Assembly (NCBI GenBank): GCA_937893635.1
Contig: CALBGF010000202.1
Location: 1 to 24,905 of the forward strand
DNA from: an uncultured Mollicutes bacterium
Lineage (GTDB): Bacteria > Bacillota_I > Bacilli_A > RFN20 > CAG-826
Direction of reading: 5' to 3'
DNA length: 24,905 bases
Positions 6,907 to 15,517 of this stretch are shown piece after piece. The number at the start of each line of letters is the position of its first letter. Within the stretch, counting starts at the first letter, position 1. A model generated the notes under the pieces. That model did no database searches. It saw only the letters and a list, made by a program, of their open reading frames with translations, and had not been told where the DNA came from. The position numbers were made by a program, and so were the translations under genes.

Positions 6907-7352
6907 ATTTCCTTATCAATATGCCTTTTATCATCTTTTTCTTTTTCTGTATCTCTTTTATCATAAAGTTTTTTGCCTTTACCTAAAGCTATTTCTACTT
7001 TTGCTAAACCATTAGTTAAGTAAACTTTAGTTGGTATAATAGTAAATTGCTTTTCCTTAACTTTTTGTGATATTTTTAAAATTTCTTTTTTATGTAAAAG
7101 TAACTTTCTTGTTCTTAACGGATCATGATTAAAAATATTTCCTTTATCATAAGGAGCAATATGCATATTTAGAATAAAAGCCTCACCATTACGAATAATA
7201 ACATAACTATCATTAAGAGATGCTCCATGTACACGCAATGCTTTTATTTCTGTACCCGCTAATTCGATACCACACTCTAAAAAATCACTAAGAAAATAAT
7301 TAAAAGATGCTTTAGAATTTTTAGCAATAATCTTTTGCCCACTACTTTTCAT
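6882..7352 (-). CDS. smpB: SsrA-binding protein SmpB
   Basis: The 156-residue protein is the usual SmpB length. It has the family motifs: NSKASFNYFLSDFLECGIEL near the start, GTEIKALR, LNDSY, NMHIAPYDKGN, DPLRTRKLLLHKKEI, and the basic C-terminal tail beginning LGKGKKLYDKR. SmpB carries tmRNA to stalled ribosomes for trans-translation. The start overlaps the end of the VanZ-like gene by 11 bases, so the two are probably one transcript. The ribosome site GGAG lies inside that gene's last codons. The tmRNA gene itself is not in this window. Confidence 0.95.
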   Translation of the reverse strand: MKSSGQKIIAKNSKASFNYFLSDFLECGIELAGTEIKALRVHGASLNDSYVIIRNGEAFILNMHIAPYDKGNIFNHDPLRTRKLLLHKKEILKISQKVKEKQFTIIPTKVYLTNGLAKVEIALGKGKKLYDKRDTEKEKDDKRHIDKEIKNRNNSY

Positions 7353-8919
7353 TTTTAGTCATCTCCTTTTTTCTAATCTTATTTATAATTGAATATACTA
7401 ACAACGACAACAACGTTCCTACTAAATATCCCGAATTATTGATTAAGATATCTCTTAAAGCAAAAACTCTTCCTTTTGGTATAAGTTGTAAAACTTCCGC
7501 TATAGTGGCGAAAAACACACCAAATGCAAACATTAATATATAGCGTAATTTTTTATTTTCAATAGTCATACAAAACATAAATCCGACAACACCATCTACT
7601 AAGAACAAACTAAAGTGTCCTAATACTTTTCTTAAGGAAGCATGCAATTTTGATTCTTCTTCTGCAGTTAATGTAGATGCTTTAAATACTTCAAATTGTT
7701 TTGTATAAGTTTTGTTTGTATCAACATGAGTAATTGTAACATCGACAATTCCTTTTTTTGTTCCTATAATTGTGCCATCTTGATAAATGCTTGCGATAGA
7801 TTCATCACTAACTGACCAAACTATATTTTTATCTGTAACATCATTAGGTAATATTTTTGCTTGTAATTTAATTGAACGTCCTGACGCTAAATCTTGTAAA
7901 GCGTTATTCGTGGATATTTCTATTGATTCTGGATCAACATTATTGATTGCAATATTTTCAGAAGTAGCGCTAATATTTCCAGAATATAAATCTTTAACTA
8001 TTACTTTAACAATTCCTTTTTTAATTCCTATTAATCCTTTTTCTTTTTCATAACGAGCGTTACCGCCATCATCACTTATGATACTAACCACCATATTAGT
8101 TTCTGTAATTTCTTTTGCATCTTCTCTTTTTGGAGTAATGATAAACTTAGCCGTTCTATTAACATAAATATTAGTGTCATAATCTAACACAAAACTATCT
8201 GGCCTAATTGCTTCGGATTCTAATACTTCTAAATCAAATGATGCTTCTTTAACTGAACTAGAGTAGTTACTAGTAGCTATAATCTTAGTTGTGCCCGGAG
8301 TCTTACTATAGATGACTCCATTTTTAATTTCCGCAATACTAGGATCAGAACTGGTAAATGTTAAACCTCTAACATTACAATTACTTGGTTGAAATTCAAT
8401 TTTATATTCGCTAATATAACGTGTTGCTCCATTAAGCATTACTTTTTGTGATTCATCAACATCAAGTTTGATACTCGTAGGATATATTGGTTCAATAGTT
8501 TTTTTAGTTATATTGATTGACACACTTGATGTAATATCTTTATTAGCTTCTGAAGTTGCGGTTATTGTAACTTGTCCTTCTTGCTTAGCATAAACATAAC
8601 CACTATTAGAGACACTTGCTATATCCTTATCACTACTTTCCCAAGAAATTACTTTATTGGTGGCATTTTCTGGAAGGACAGTAGCTTTTAAGTTTATACC
8701 TTCTCCTATATATAGATCTTTTTGACCAGTAATTTGAATACTTGTTGGTTCAATATAATCATATTTATCTTTACCAATTTTACTAATCCAATTTGATACT
8801 AAACTTGCTACATCGCCGCTTTGTTTAGCGGATTCATCGCCTGGAGTTAAAGCTTCAGCGAATATGAAAACATTAAGCAAAATATATATTACTAATAATA
8901 CTATTTGTTTTGGTTTCAT
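7342..8919 (-). CDS. VanZ-like membrane protein with Ig-like domains inserted in the outer loop
   Basis: Both ends of the 525-residue protein look like VanZ. The N-terminus has a membrane helix (5-22) and TPGDESAKQSG. The C-terminus (about 428-515) has three helices with GHFSLFL, AEVLQLIPKGRVFALRDILIN and a final GYLVGT helix. Between TM1 and TM2, roughly residues 55-415 hold about four Ig-like repeats. Repeats 1 (58-138) and 4 (330-412) are clear Big_2 type (ISWESSDKDIASV, IVWSVSDESIASI); 2 and 3 are more divergent. The Ig array would project outside the cell. VanZ relatives are linked to glycopeptide resistance and envelope functions, but the role here is unknown. The start has an excellent AGGAGGTG site 6 bases upstream. 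smpB overlaps the end. Confidence 0.85.
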   Translation of the reverse strand: MKPKQIVLLVIYILLNVFIFAEALTPGDESAKQSGDVASLVSNWISKIGKDKYDYIEPTSIQITGQKDLYIGEGINLKATVLPENATNKVISWESSDKDIASVSNSGYVYAKQEGQVTITATSEANKDITSSVSINITKKTIEPIYPTSIKLDVDESQKVMLNGATRYISEYKIEFQPSNCNVRGLTFTSSDPSIAEIKNGVIYSKTPGTTKIIATSNYSSSVKEASFDLEVLESEAIRPDSFVLDYDTNIYVNRTAKFIITPKREDAKEITETNMVVSIISDDGGNARYEKEKGLIGIKKGIVKVIVKDLYSGNISATSENIAINNVDPESIEISTNNALQDLASGRSIKLQAKILPNDVTDKNIVWSVSDESIASIYQDGTIIGTKKGIVDVTITHVDTNKTYTKQFEVFKASTLTAEEESKLHASLRKVLGHFSLFLVDGVVGFMFCMTIENKKLRYILMFAFGVFFATIAEVLQLIPKGRVFALRDILINNSGYLVGTLLSLLVYSIINKIRKKEMTKNEK

Positions 8920-8937
8920 AAATTCACCTCCTAAGCG

Positions 8938-8966
8938 ATAAAAAACTAGATTATATAAATCTAGTT
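8938..8966 (-). terminator. Intrinsic terminator of the hydrolase gene
   Basis: AACTAGATT (8944-8952) and AATCTAGTT (8958-8966) form a perfect 9-bp stem with a 5-base loop. On the minus strand a T run (complement of 8940-8945) follows. It sits only about 20 bases before the VanZ-like start, so that gene depends on read-through or on a promoter inside the hydrolase gene. Confidence 0.85.
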
Positions 8967-8974
8967 AATACTTA

Positions 8975-9871
8975 TTATCTTTCTAAGAAATTTAAGATAT
9001 CATTATATACTTTTTCTTTATCAATCTCATTTAATATTTCATGACGCATATTTTCATAAAGAATAGTTTCGACATAATTAATACCTAGTTTTTGATAAGT
9101 CTTTTCTAGACTTAACACTCCTTTTCCATACTTACCAACTGGATCATCTTTACCAGCAATAAGAAGAATTGGTAAGTCTTTACGAATTTTAGCTAGGAAT
9201 CTTGGTGTATGTAAACGATTTAATCCTTTGAAAAATTCTTTATAAAAACCACAGCTAGAACCATAACCACATTTTGGATCTGCAATATAACTATCAACAT
9301 TATCAGGATTTACTGATAACCAGTCAAATTCTGTACGTGGATTTTTAATATTTTTATTATATCCACCAAAAGCCATTTTATGGAAAAATTTTGATGGCTT
9401 ATTATAGTTTCTTTTATTAACAAGTATTCTTGCCAAACGATCTCCAATTTTTACACCAAATTGTTTACCACAAGAGCCACAAATGATAGCTTTTTCAACG
9501 TGATTAGAATATCTTTGGATATAATCTTGAACAATAAATGAACCCATTGAATGTCCCATAACCATAGTTGGACGACAAGTAATTCTTAAATGTGTTATTA
9601 ACTCATCTAAAGCGTTGACTGTTTTTCTAAATCCGGATTTTTCCCATATTCCTAATTGCGAAGGATCATCAACATTTTCTCCTTGTCCATATTGATCAAG
9701 AACAAATACTGAATAGCCATGAGCATTTAAAAACTTAGCAAAATCATCATATCTTGCAGAAGTTTCTTCCATACCAGTAATAAGTGCTAAATTTGCTTTA
9801 GCATCTTTAATTGACCAAGCATTACCCTTTCTAATTGTTCCATCTTTTAATGTAATTTCAAATTGTTCCAT
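8975..9871 (-). CDS. Alpha/beta hydrolase, monoacylglycerol lipase/lysophospholipase-like
   Basis: The 298-residue protein fits the serine aminopeptidase/Hydrolase_4 group, cytosolic with no signal peptide. The oxyanion region is ITGMEETSARYDDFAKFL. The nucleophile elbow GHSMGS places S108 as nucleophile. The catalytic acid is D243 (AGKDDPVG) and the histidine is H277 (MRHEIL). Close relatives are annotated as lysophospholipases or monoacylglycerol lipases; the true substrate cannot be read from sequence. The gene is a single transcription unit with an extended -10 promoter upstream and a terminator downstream. Confidence 0.85.
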   Translation of the reverse strand: MEQFEITLKDGTIRKGNAWSIKDAKANLALITGMEETSARYDDFAKFLNAHGYSVFVLDQYGQGENVDDPSQLGIWEKSGFRKTVNALDELITHLRITCRPTMVMGHSMGSFIVQDYIQRYSNHVEKAIICGSCGKQFGVKIGDRLARILVNKRNYNKPSKFFHKMAFGGYNKNIKNPRTEFDWLSVNPDNVDSYIADPKCGYGSSCGFYKEFFKGLNRLHTPRFLAKIRKDLPILLIAGKDDPVGKYGKGVLSLEKTYQKLGINYVETILYENMRHEILNEIDKEKVYNDILNFLER

Positions 9872-9900
9872 AAATTTTCACCTGCTTTAAAATTTTAATA

Positions 9901-9909
9901 ATTATATCA
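9901..9909 (-). promoter_or_regulatory. Extended -10 promoter of the hydrolase gene
   Basis: On the minus strand the sequence reads TG-A-TATAAT (9909-9901), a full extended -10. The -35 region is poor, as is usual with this promoter type. Confidence 0.5.
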
Positions 9910-9954
9910 TAATTAAATATTAAATTTAATATTTATTTTCTTTAATCAATCGAC

Positions 9955-9985
9955 AAAAACTGCATGTTTAACAAAACATACATGT
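9955..9985 (-). terminator. Probable terminator of the first ATPase gene
   Basis: ATGTTT (9964-9969) pairs with AAACAT (9974-9979) around a 4-base loop, with further imperfect pairing outside. On the minus strand GCAG and five T follow. It is weaker than the others in the window. Confidence 0.55.
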
Positions 9986-9987
9986 AA

Positions 9988-11196
9988 TTATTTATTTAGT
10001 AATAAATTTAATGCGTCTTCATAAATCAAATCGTCGTTAGTGGTTTGATTAACTTTTCCATAAGTTATCACTACTTTTTTGATGTTAGAATCTAATGCTA
10101 TTAAATGATTATACCAATCTAAATCACAAATAGAATTAGCATTGGTACGACCAACATTTGTTATTACTTTAATAATTTCTAAATTTTCATTAGATTTTAT
10201 CATTAATCCCAAATTAACTTCATTATCATAACAAGATGATATTTCAACATCATTCAAAGTGTTAAAGATAATATTTTCAAATACACGATTATAATCAATA
10301 GCTTTTTTAGTCATCGAACAAGTAAATAATCCTAAATCACTTAAGAAATATTTAGCGGTTATAACTTCATTATTGTTAATGTTTTTAACTTTAACACTCT
10401 TAATAGCATAAGCATTTTCTAAAGATAATAAATAGTCATTAATATCTTCTAATTTTATAAGGCCATTATAAGACTTTATAAATTCATCAAGTTCTTCTTT
10501 ATCAATAATAGAATCAAAATTATTAATGATAAAGGAAGCAATTTCTTTAGCAATTGTTAAAGATTTAACTTTTACAAATGGAAATATATCTTTTTCTAAT
10601 ATATTGTTAAGTAATTTGCGGGTGATTTCAATTTTACTTATTAAATCAGATGCATTTAATGTTTCAATAAAACCACTTTCTAAAATATAACCAGTTAATA
10701 AACTATTTGGTTCTAAATTATTAACATTTGCTACTTCATTAAATTCTTTAAGTGATAAAGGTTTTAATTCAATTACTTTGTATTTTTCAGAAAATAATTC
10801 AAGGAATTTTTTAGAGAATAAAGTTTTATTACTACTAGAAACGAAAATAGAATACTTTTTGCTAGAGAAATATTGTACTAGTACTTCTTCAAAATCTTTT
10901 ACATATTGTATTTCATCAATAAAAAGATATTTTGTAGTTTCATTATCATAATCTTGTTTTTTAATTAAATTGATTAACTCAATACTGGTTTTGATATTTC
11001 TATTACTATCTAAATCAAGATTGACACTAATAATGTCTTTTGGATTAACTCCATTAGCAAGCAAATTTTCTTTTTCATCATTAAGCAAAGTGGACTTTCC
11101 ACTTCCACGAATACCAGTAATAACTTTCAATACACTAACATTATCTTTTAATGATTCAAGTTCATTTAAATATTTCTTTTTAACAAAATCTTTCAT
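9988..11196 (-). CDS. AAA_14/DUF4143-type ATPase
   Basis: The 402-residue protein has an N-terminal P-loop ATPase domain. Walker A is GIRGSGKST at 28-36. Walker B is LFIDEIQ with D94 and E95. A sensor-like stretch (SIFVSSSN) and ELKPLSLKEFNEV follow. The C-terminal half matches the DUF4143 part of this group only loosely. Such ATPases are common in gut bacteria and archaea, often in several copies, and their role is unsettled. It is a single gene. Its best ribosome site (AGGTGG, 11244-11239) is 42 bases from the ATG, with an inverted repeat in between. An in-frame stop upstream rules out an earlier start. Confidence 0.8.
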   Translation of the reverse strand: MKDFVKKKYLNELESLKDNVSVLKVITGIRGSGKSTLLNDEKENLLANGVNPKDIISVNLDLDSNRNIKTSIELINLIKKQDYDNETTKYLFIDEIQYVKDFEEVLVQYFSSKKYSIFVSSSNKTLFSKKFLELFSEKYKVIELKPLSLKEFNEVANVNNLEPNSLLTGYILESGFIETLNASDLISKIEITRKLLNNILEKDIFPFVKVKSLTIAKEIASFIINNFDSIIDKEELDEFIKSYNGLIKLEDINDYLLSLENAYAIKSVKVKNINNNEVITAKYFLSDLGLFTCSMTKKAIDYNRVFENIIFNTLNDVEISSCYDNEVNLGLMIKSNENLEIIKVITNVGRTNANSICDLDWYNHLIALDSNIKKVVITYGKVNQTTNDDLIYEDALNLLLNK

Positions 11197-11207
11197 CAGT
11201 TTATTTG

Positions 11208-11235
11208 CTACAAATAGTTTTAACTATATTTGTAG
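11208..11235. repeat. Inverted repeat between ribosome site and start of the ATPase gene
   Basis: CTACAAATA (11208-11216) and TATTTGTAG (11227-11235) form a 9-bp stem with a 10-base spacer. It could be an operator, or an mRNA hairpin that brings the distant AGGTGG site to about 14 bases from the ATG. Confidence 0.6.
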
Positions 11236-11420
11236 TCTCCACCTTTCTTGAATATTTTCAGAATTAATAACTTTTAATCGTCAGTAATTTGTTTTTTGAC
11301 CTAAACACTTATTTTTTAAGTCTTTATAATTGTAACATATTAAAAGAATAAAATGTACTTATATATTTATAGTGTTTCGTTTAACTTCTCAAATGTAATC
11401 ATTTTTTTACAATTAAAATG

Positions 11421-11464
11421 TTGTATAGAGAAAAAAATGAACATATAATTACTTAGAAAAAGGT
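11421..11464 (+). promoter_or_regulatory. Promoter and ribosome site of uppP
   Basis: TTGTAT (11421-11426), 17-base spacer, TATAAT (11444-11449). Transcription should start near 11456, leaving a leader of under 20 bases that contains AAGGTG (11460-11465), 8 bases before the ATG at 11474. Confidence 0.75.
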
Positions 11465-11473
11465 GTGATAACA

Positions 11474-12301
11474 ATGATAAAATTATTAAAATTTATTTTA
11501 TTAGCAGTAATTCAAGGAATAAGCGAGGTATTACCTATTTCTTCTTCTGGACACTTACAAATTGTTCAAGAAATATTAGGCATGGATACTAGTAGTTTAA
11601 CTGTGTCTATCTTCTTGCATTTAGGTTCTTTAGTGGCAATGATTGTTTTCTACCGCAAACTAGTGTTTTCGACAGTAGGCAACGCCGCAAAATATGTATT
11701 TAAATCAAGCGAGCGTAATGACACAAATAAAAATGCATTAAAGTTGCTATTTATGATTGTAATAGCGTGCATTCCCGCTGGATTAATTGGTGTGTTATTT
11801 AAAAGCAAAATTGAATCAATTTTTGCTAATACAATATTTATCGGTATTAATCTTATTATCACTGGGTGCTTATTGTTTTTACAAAAATATATTAAAGGAA
11901 AGAAAACTTTAGACACAATGAATTGGCTTGATGCTATTATAATTGGTTTATTTCAAGCTATTGGCATTTTACCAGGAATTTCTCGTAGTGGTATTACCAC
12001 AATCGGAGGTAAAGTCTCAAAATTACAAGATGAAGACGCTATCAACTTTGCCTTTTTATTATTTATACCAGTAACATTAGGAACAGGATTATTGGAAGTT
12101 GTGGATATAATAAAAGGCGATTTAGTTTTATCTTCCAATGATATATTGCTTTATATAGTTGGTATCATCATTAGTGGATTAGTTACTTATATCGCCTTAA
12201 GTTTATTATTAAAAATTATTAAAAAAGGAAAATTACATTATTTTGCATATTATTGCTTTGCTGTTGGTCTTGCTGTTATTATTTGGCAACTCTGCAAATA
12301 A
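11474..12301 (+). CDS. uppP: Undecaprenyl-diphosphate phosphatase UppP (BacA)
   Basis: This integral membrane enzyme removes a phosphate from undecaprenyl diphosphate to recycle the lipid carrier for cell-wall synthesis. Overproduction gives bacitracin resistance. Both signature regions are present: GISEVLPISSSGHL (E18, H27) and PGISRSGITT (R171). There are about seven or eight hydrophobic segments over 275 residues, the normal length. An in-frame GTG lies at 11465, but the ATG at 11474 has the correct ribosome-site spacing and gives the family's usual N-terminus. It is a single transcription unit between two ATPase genes on the opposite strand. Confidence 0.95.
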   Translation: MIKLLKFILLAVIQGISEVLPISSSGHLQIVQEILGMDTSSLTVSIFLHLGSLVAMIVFYRKLVFSTVGNAAKYVFKSSERNDTNKNALKLLFMIVIACIPAGLIGVLFKSKIESIFANTIFIGINLIITGCLLFLQKYIKGKKTLDTMNWLDAIIIGLFQAIGILPGISRSGITTIGGKVSKLQDEDAINFAFLLFIPVTLGTGLLEVVDIIKGDLVLSSNDILLYIVGIIISGLVTYIALSLLLKIIKKGKLHYFAYYCFAVGLAVIIWQLCK

Positions 12302-12303
12302 CC

Positions 12304-12333
12304 GCTACTTATTAAAATTTAAGTAGCATTTTT
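12304..12333 (+). terminator. Intrinsic terminator of uppP
   Basis: GCTACTTA (12304-12311) pairs with TAAGTAGC (12320-12327), then five T at 12329-12333. The left arm contains the stop codon of the convergent ATPase gene. Confidence 0.8.
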
Positions 12334-13639
12334 CATATAAAAATCTTTTTAATAGGAACAAACAATAATAAGGTATAGTAAATATGCCTTTGTTATACGA
12401 TAAGGTGTTTTCTGATAGTCTTATACCATAATGCACATTATAGTCACCTTTTAATACGGATTTTAAAGATATTCCTCTATCACGATATGATTTAACCTCA
12501 ATTGGTATTATCTCATTACCATCAGCAATAACGAAGTCAAATTCAACACTATAATCTTTATTTTTATAGAAATAGTGGTCGATATTCATTCGTGTTAAAG
12601 CTTCATCCACAAGACTTTCTTGTAAAGCACAATTATAATCCACACTATTATTATCACCAGTTAATTTTTTAATGATTTTTATATTATATTTTAGAAGTAA
12701 CATCGAATGTTCAGTATAATATAAGTGGAAATTGTCTAACTTTTCTTTTCCTTCAAATGGTAAAATTATCGCATTTAATCCATAACATCTATTAATCATT
12801 CCTGAATTTATTAATTTGGCAATAATATCATTATAATCTTTAAATCTTGCTTTCGGATATAACTTAGAGATTGTAAATTTATGATTGTCACGCATAAGTT
12901 GTGTTGATACATTTGCATATAAACATTTATACTTTGGAATTCCTAATTCATCGATATAACTCCCTAATCTTTCACATGTATAATTAAATACTTCAGCTTG
13001 TGCATCAAACACTTTATTTAAAACATCACTTTTTAATGATTCATCCACTGCCTTTGGCAAACCGCCTATACAAGTATATTTACGAAACAAGTATGAAAAT
13101 CTTGATGATTTTTCTGATTTTAGTTGTTGCATTTTTGTTAAAGAAACATACAAATCTTCAATTATATCAGCATCATAACCTTCAGCCCATAAATATTCTT
13201 CAAAATCCAAAGGATATAATCGATATTCTTCAATAAATGGTTCAACTTCTTTAATTTTGTCATACATTTCTAATGTAAATCCACTATAAATAACATCAAA
13301 ATCTTTATTTTCTTTAAATAATTTTGCTGCTTCTAAAGCATTAAGACATAATTCAACATTATCAAAAAATAATAATGTTTTATTAGGAATAAATTTCACT
13401 TTTTCATTTAACGATGAAATGCTCTTAAGAATGTTAGTAAGATTATATTTTTTTTCAAATATTTCAATATATTTGGGATTATTAGCAAAATCTATTTTGA
13501 TAAATACTTCATATTGATCTTTTAATTTTTCAATAGATGTTGTTTTACCAACTTGACATATTCCAGTTACCACTAATGGCTTTTTCTCTTTTTTTTGTTT
13601 CCAATCTAATAGGAAACTATCAATTTTTCTTTTTAACAT
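12305..13639 (-). CDS. AAA_14/DUF4143-type ATPase with altered Walker motifs
   Basis: The 444-residue protein has the full AAA_14 plus DUF4143 layout. The P-loop GICQVGKTT (26-34) aligns with the usual G-x-R-Q-V-G-K-T-T but has C in place of R. The Walker B site reads LLFFDNVEL: D93 is kept, but N94 replaces the catalytic glutamate. A DUF4143 middle region follows. The C-terminal part (about 350-420) resembles the restriction-nuclease-like fold of this family (EFDFVIADGNEIIPIEVKS). ATP binding is plausible; hydrolysis may be slow or lost. It is only distantly similar to the ATPase at 9988-11196. A weak GGTGA ribosome site lies 5 bases before the ATG. Its biological role is unknown. Confidence 0.8.
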   Translation of the reverse strand: MLKRKIDSFLLDWKQKKEKKPLVVTGICQVGKTTSIEKLKDQYEVFIKIDFANNPKYIEIFEKKYNLTNILKSISSLNEKVKFIPNKTLLFFDNVELCLNALEAAKLFKENKDFDVIYSGFTLEMYDKIKEVEPFIEEYRLYPLDFEEYLWAEGYDADIIEDLYVSLTKMQQLKSEKSSRFSYLFRKYTCIGGLPKAVDESLKSDVLNKVFDAQAEVFNYTCERLGSYIDELGIPKYKCLYANVSTQLMRDNHKFTISKLYPKARFKDYNDIIAKLINSGMINRCYGLNAIILPFEGKEKLDNFHLYYTEHSMLLLKYNIKIIKKLTGDNNSVDYNCALQESLVDEALTRMNIDHYFYKNKDYSVEFDFVIADGNEIIPIEVKSYRDRGISLKSVLKGDYNVHYGIRLSENTLSYNKGIFTIPYYCLFLLKRFLYEKCYLNFNK

Positions 13640-13989
13640 AAAATCACCGCTATTATTTTACATATTTTAGTCAATTTAATAAACATATTTTAAAATGACA
13701 AATTAACTATATGTTACTTTTTTTAGTATAATTTTTTGTTAATTTTATTGAAAAACACTAGCAATTTTGTATTGTTTTGATGATTTTTTCCTATTTTTTG
13801 GATTTTGTTTTTCGTTTACGCTCTTTAAATTTGTCATTTGTCAAAAGACAAATTCAGACGAAAACAGCAGAAAACATACTAATTAAAACTGATTTTATAT
13901 CCTTTTAACAATTACTTCTTAGGCGATTTCTTATAAGTTCAAAGACAATATTAATTAATCTATAGATTGATTATCAAAGCAAACTTATT
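13640..13989. other. 350-bp AT-rich gap without a gene
   Basis: No supportable gene is present. A possible minus-strand promoter for the ATPase gene is TTGTCA (13701-13696), 17 bases, TAAATT (13678-13673). An inverted repeat ATTTGTC-AAAA-GACAAAT lies at 13836-13853, with a further TTTGTC copy just before it. A perfect palindrome AATCTATAGATT lies at 13957-13968. The gap sits next to a broken gene and may contain decayed sequence. Confidence 0.5.
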
Positions 13990-14289
13990 TTATAGTACTT
14001 CTTCAAATTTGTGATATTTTAAAATATCATCATCTGATATTTCTTTGTATGGTTCTTCTCCTTTACCATTAATAGCCCATGGTGTATTGTCTCTATGAGT
14101 AAATGATACAATGGTAATTGTATTATAATTTTTATACTTTGATAAAGTATTATGGATTGAATCAATTTTTCTTATTCCGTCACAACTATTCATAATTCTG
14201 CTATTTAACGGCATTTTATATTTTGACTCAATTTTAGTTGTAGTATAGCTTGATGTGTTTTTTATGAGATTCATGATTAGTCCTAACAT
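13990..14289 (-). pseudogene. Remnant of a Panacea/SocA (DUF4065)-type antitoxin gene
   Basis: The open frame encodes about 99 residues from the ATG at 14289 (a GTG lies at 14295). Only the last ~60 residues look like a known family. The pattern IDSIHNTLSKYKN, then FTHRDNTPW, then ISDDDILKYHKFEEV matches the C-terminal end of Panacea/SocA-like domains, where a T/S-H-x-x-x-P-W motif and an acidic helix are typical. The N-terminal half of such domains (about 80-100 residues) is absent, and the first 40 residues here look unrelated. No good ribosome site is present. A truncated remnant is the best reading; a small intact protein cannot be excluded. No toxin partner is adjacent. Confidence 0.45.
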
Positions 14290-14340
14290 CACCACTATAC
14301 CATAATTGCACTTCCCACAAATAATTAATATTATCTTTTT

Positions 14341-15456
14341 TTATACTTTTAAATCTCCTTCTTTGATTAAATTAAACTTTCTAAATAACAAATCAATAAA
14401 AAACACTAAGACTATTGGTGCCACAATTTCTAAGCCAAATATTGAAACCCATGTTTGCCAATTATTTACACCCATTGTAGAAAGTGTTCCTATTTGTCCT
14501 ACTAGTCCTGCTGTTCCCATTCCCGCTGAAGATCCAAAGCATTCAGTTTTTAGAACCATTGTAGCAATTGGTCCAAGAATAGCACTTGCGATTATCGTTG
14601 GAAGCCATATAATAGGCTTTTTAAGAATGTTTTTAAATTGGAGCATTGATGTTCCAACACCTATTGATAAAACCATCCCAATGTTGTTATCTTTTCTTGA
14701 CTGAATTGCAAATCCCACCATTTGTGTGCAACATCCAACAATTGCAGCACCAGATGCAATAGCAAGTCCACTACCATGTGTGCATTCTTCACCAACAAAT
14801 ATCATCGCTGCAATCGCTGCGCTTGATATTGGAGCAGTTAAAGCCATTCCCATTAATACTGCAACTACCACACCCATAATAAATGGTTGTGCTTGAGTTG
14901 CATTACCAATAAGCCATTGAATACCATAAGTAATATAAATAACTGGATATCTTAAAAGCATTGCTAAAATAGTAGCCACAATTACTCCAAATAAAGGAAC
15001 TAATAAAATGTCAATTGCGGTTTTCTTTCTTAATACTAATTTAATAAGGATAGCTACCAATATACAAACAAAATATATTGTTAATGGATCACCAATTTTA
15101 AAGCCATTGCTAACTGTTTGATTAGTAACAAATTTTGTTGTTAATGATAAATAAGCAGCAATTTCTCCACTTGCGGCCATTACAATAGTTTTTAATGAAT
15201 CAAATTTTAAAGCAAAAGCAATACCAACACCAATACCCGCTCCAGTTAAAAGTTGTAAGCACTTAGCAACACCATCACTTGTACCATTGCCTAATATTTG
15301 ATAAATAAATTGACAAAAATTATTATTACCATAACTAAATAAAGTCCCGATAGTGCCTATAATTGTTCCAATGATAAGTGTGGCAAAAAGTCCATACGCC
15401 ATTCCATTTGTGGTAGATATCAAAAATTGATATGCTGATTTAATTTTTTCTTTCAT
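14341..15456 (-). CDS. PTS_EIIC_2-type membrane protein (stand-alone PTS IIC)
   Basis: The 371-residue, very hydrophobic protein has about nine or ten membrane segments. The family resemblance is to the PTS IIC type-2 group (PF13303). Supporting stretches are TNGMAYGLFATLIIGTIIGT near the start, GVGIAFALKFD, ALTAPISSAAIAA, and the GSSAGMGTAGLVGQIG region near residue 315. No IIA or IIB domain is encoded within the protein or nearby, so the phosphorelay partners would have to act in trans, or the protein has another transport role. The ribosome site GAGGTG is 7 bases before the ATG. It lies 61 bases after the amidase gene with no clear terminator between, so co-transcription is likely. Confidence 0.8.
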   Translation of the reverse strand: MKEKIKSAYQFLISTTNGMAYGLFATLIIGTIIGTIGTLFSYGNNNFCQFIYQILGNGTSDGVAKCLQLLTGAGIGVGIAFALKFDSLKTIVMAASGEIAAYLSLTTKFVTNQTVSNGFKIGDPLTIYFVCILVAILIKLVLRKKTAIDILLVPLFGVIVATILAMLLRYPVIYITYGIQWLIGNATQAQPFIMGVVVAVLMGMALTAPISSAAIAAMIFVGEECTHGSGLAIASGAAIVGCCTQMVGFAIQSRKDNNIGMVLSIGVGTSMLQFKNILKKPIIWLPTIIASAILGPIATMVLKTECFGSSAGMGTAGLVGQIGTLSTMGVNNWQTWVSIFGLEIVAPIVLVFFIDLLFRKFNLIKEGDLKV

Positions 15457-15517
15457 AAAATCACCTCAAAAAACTAAACAAAGCATATCATTTTTTAGTG
15501 CAAAAAGCCACTATTTA

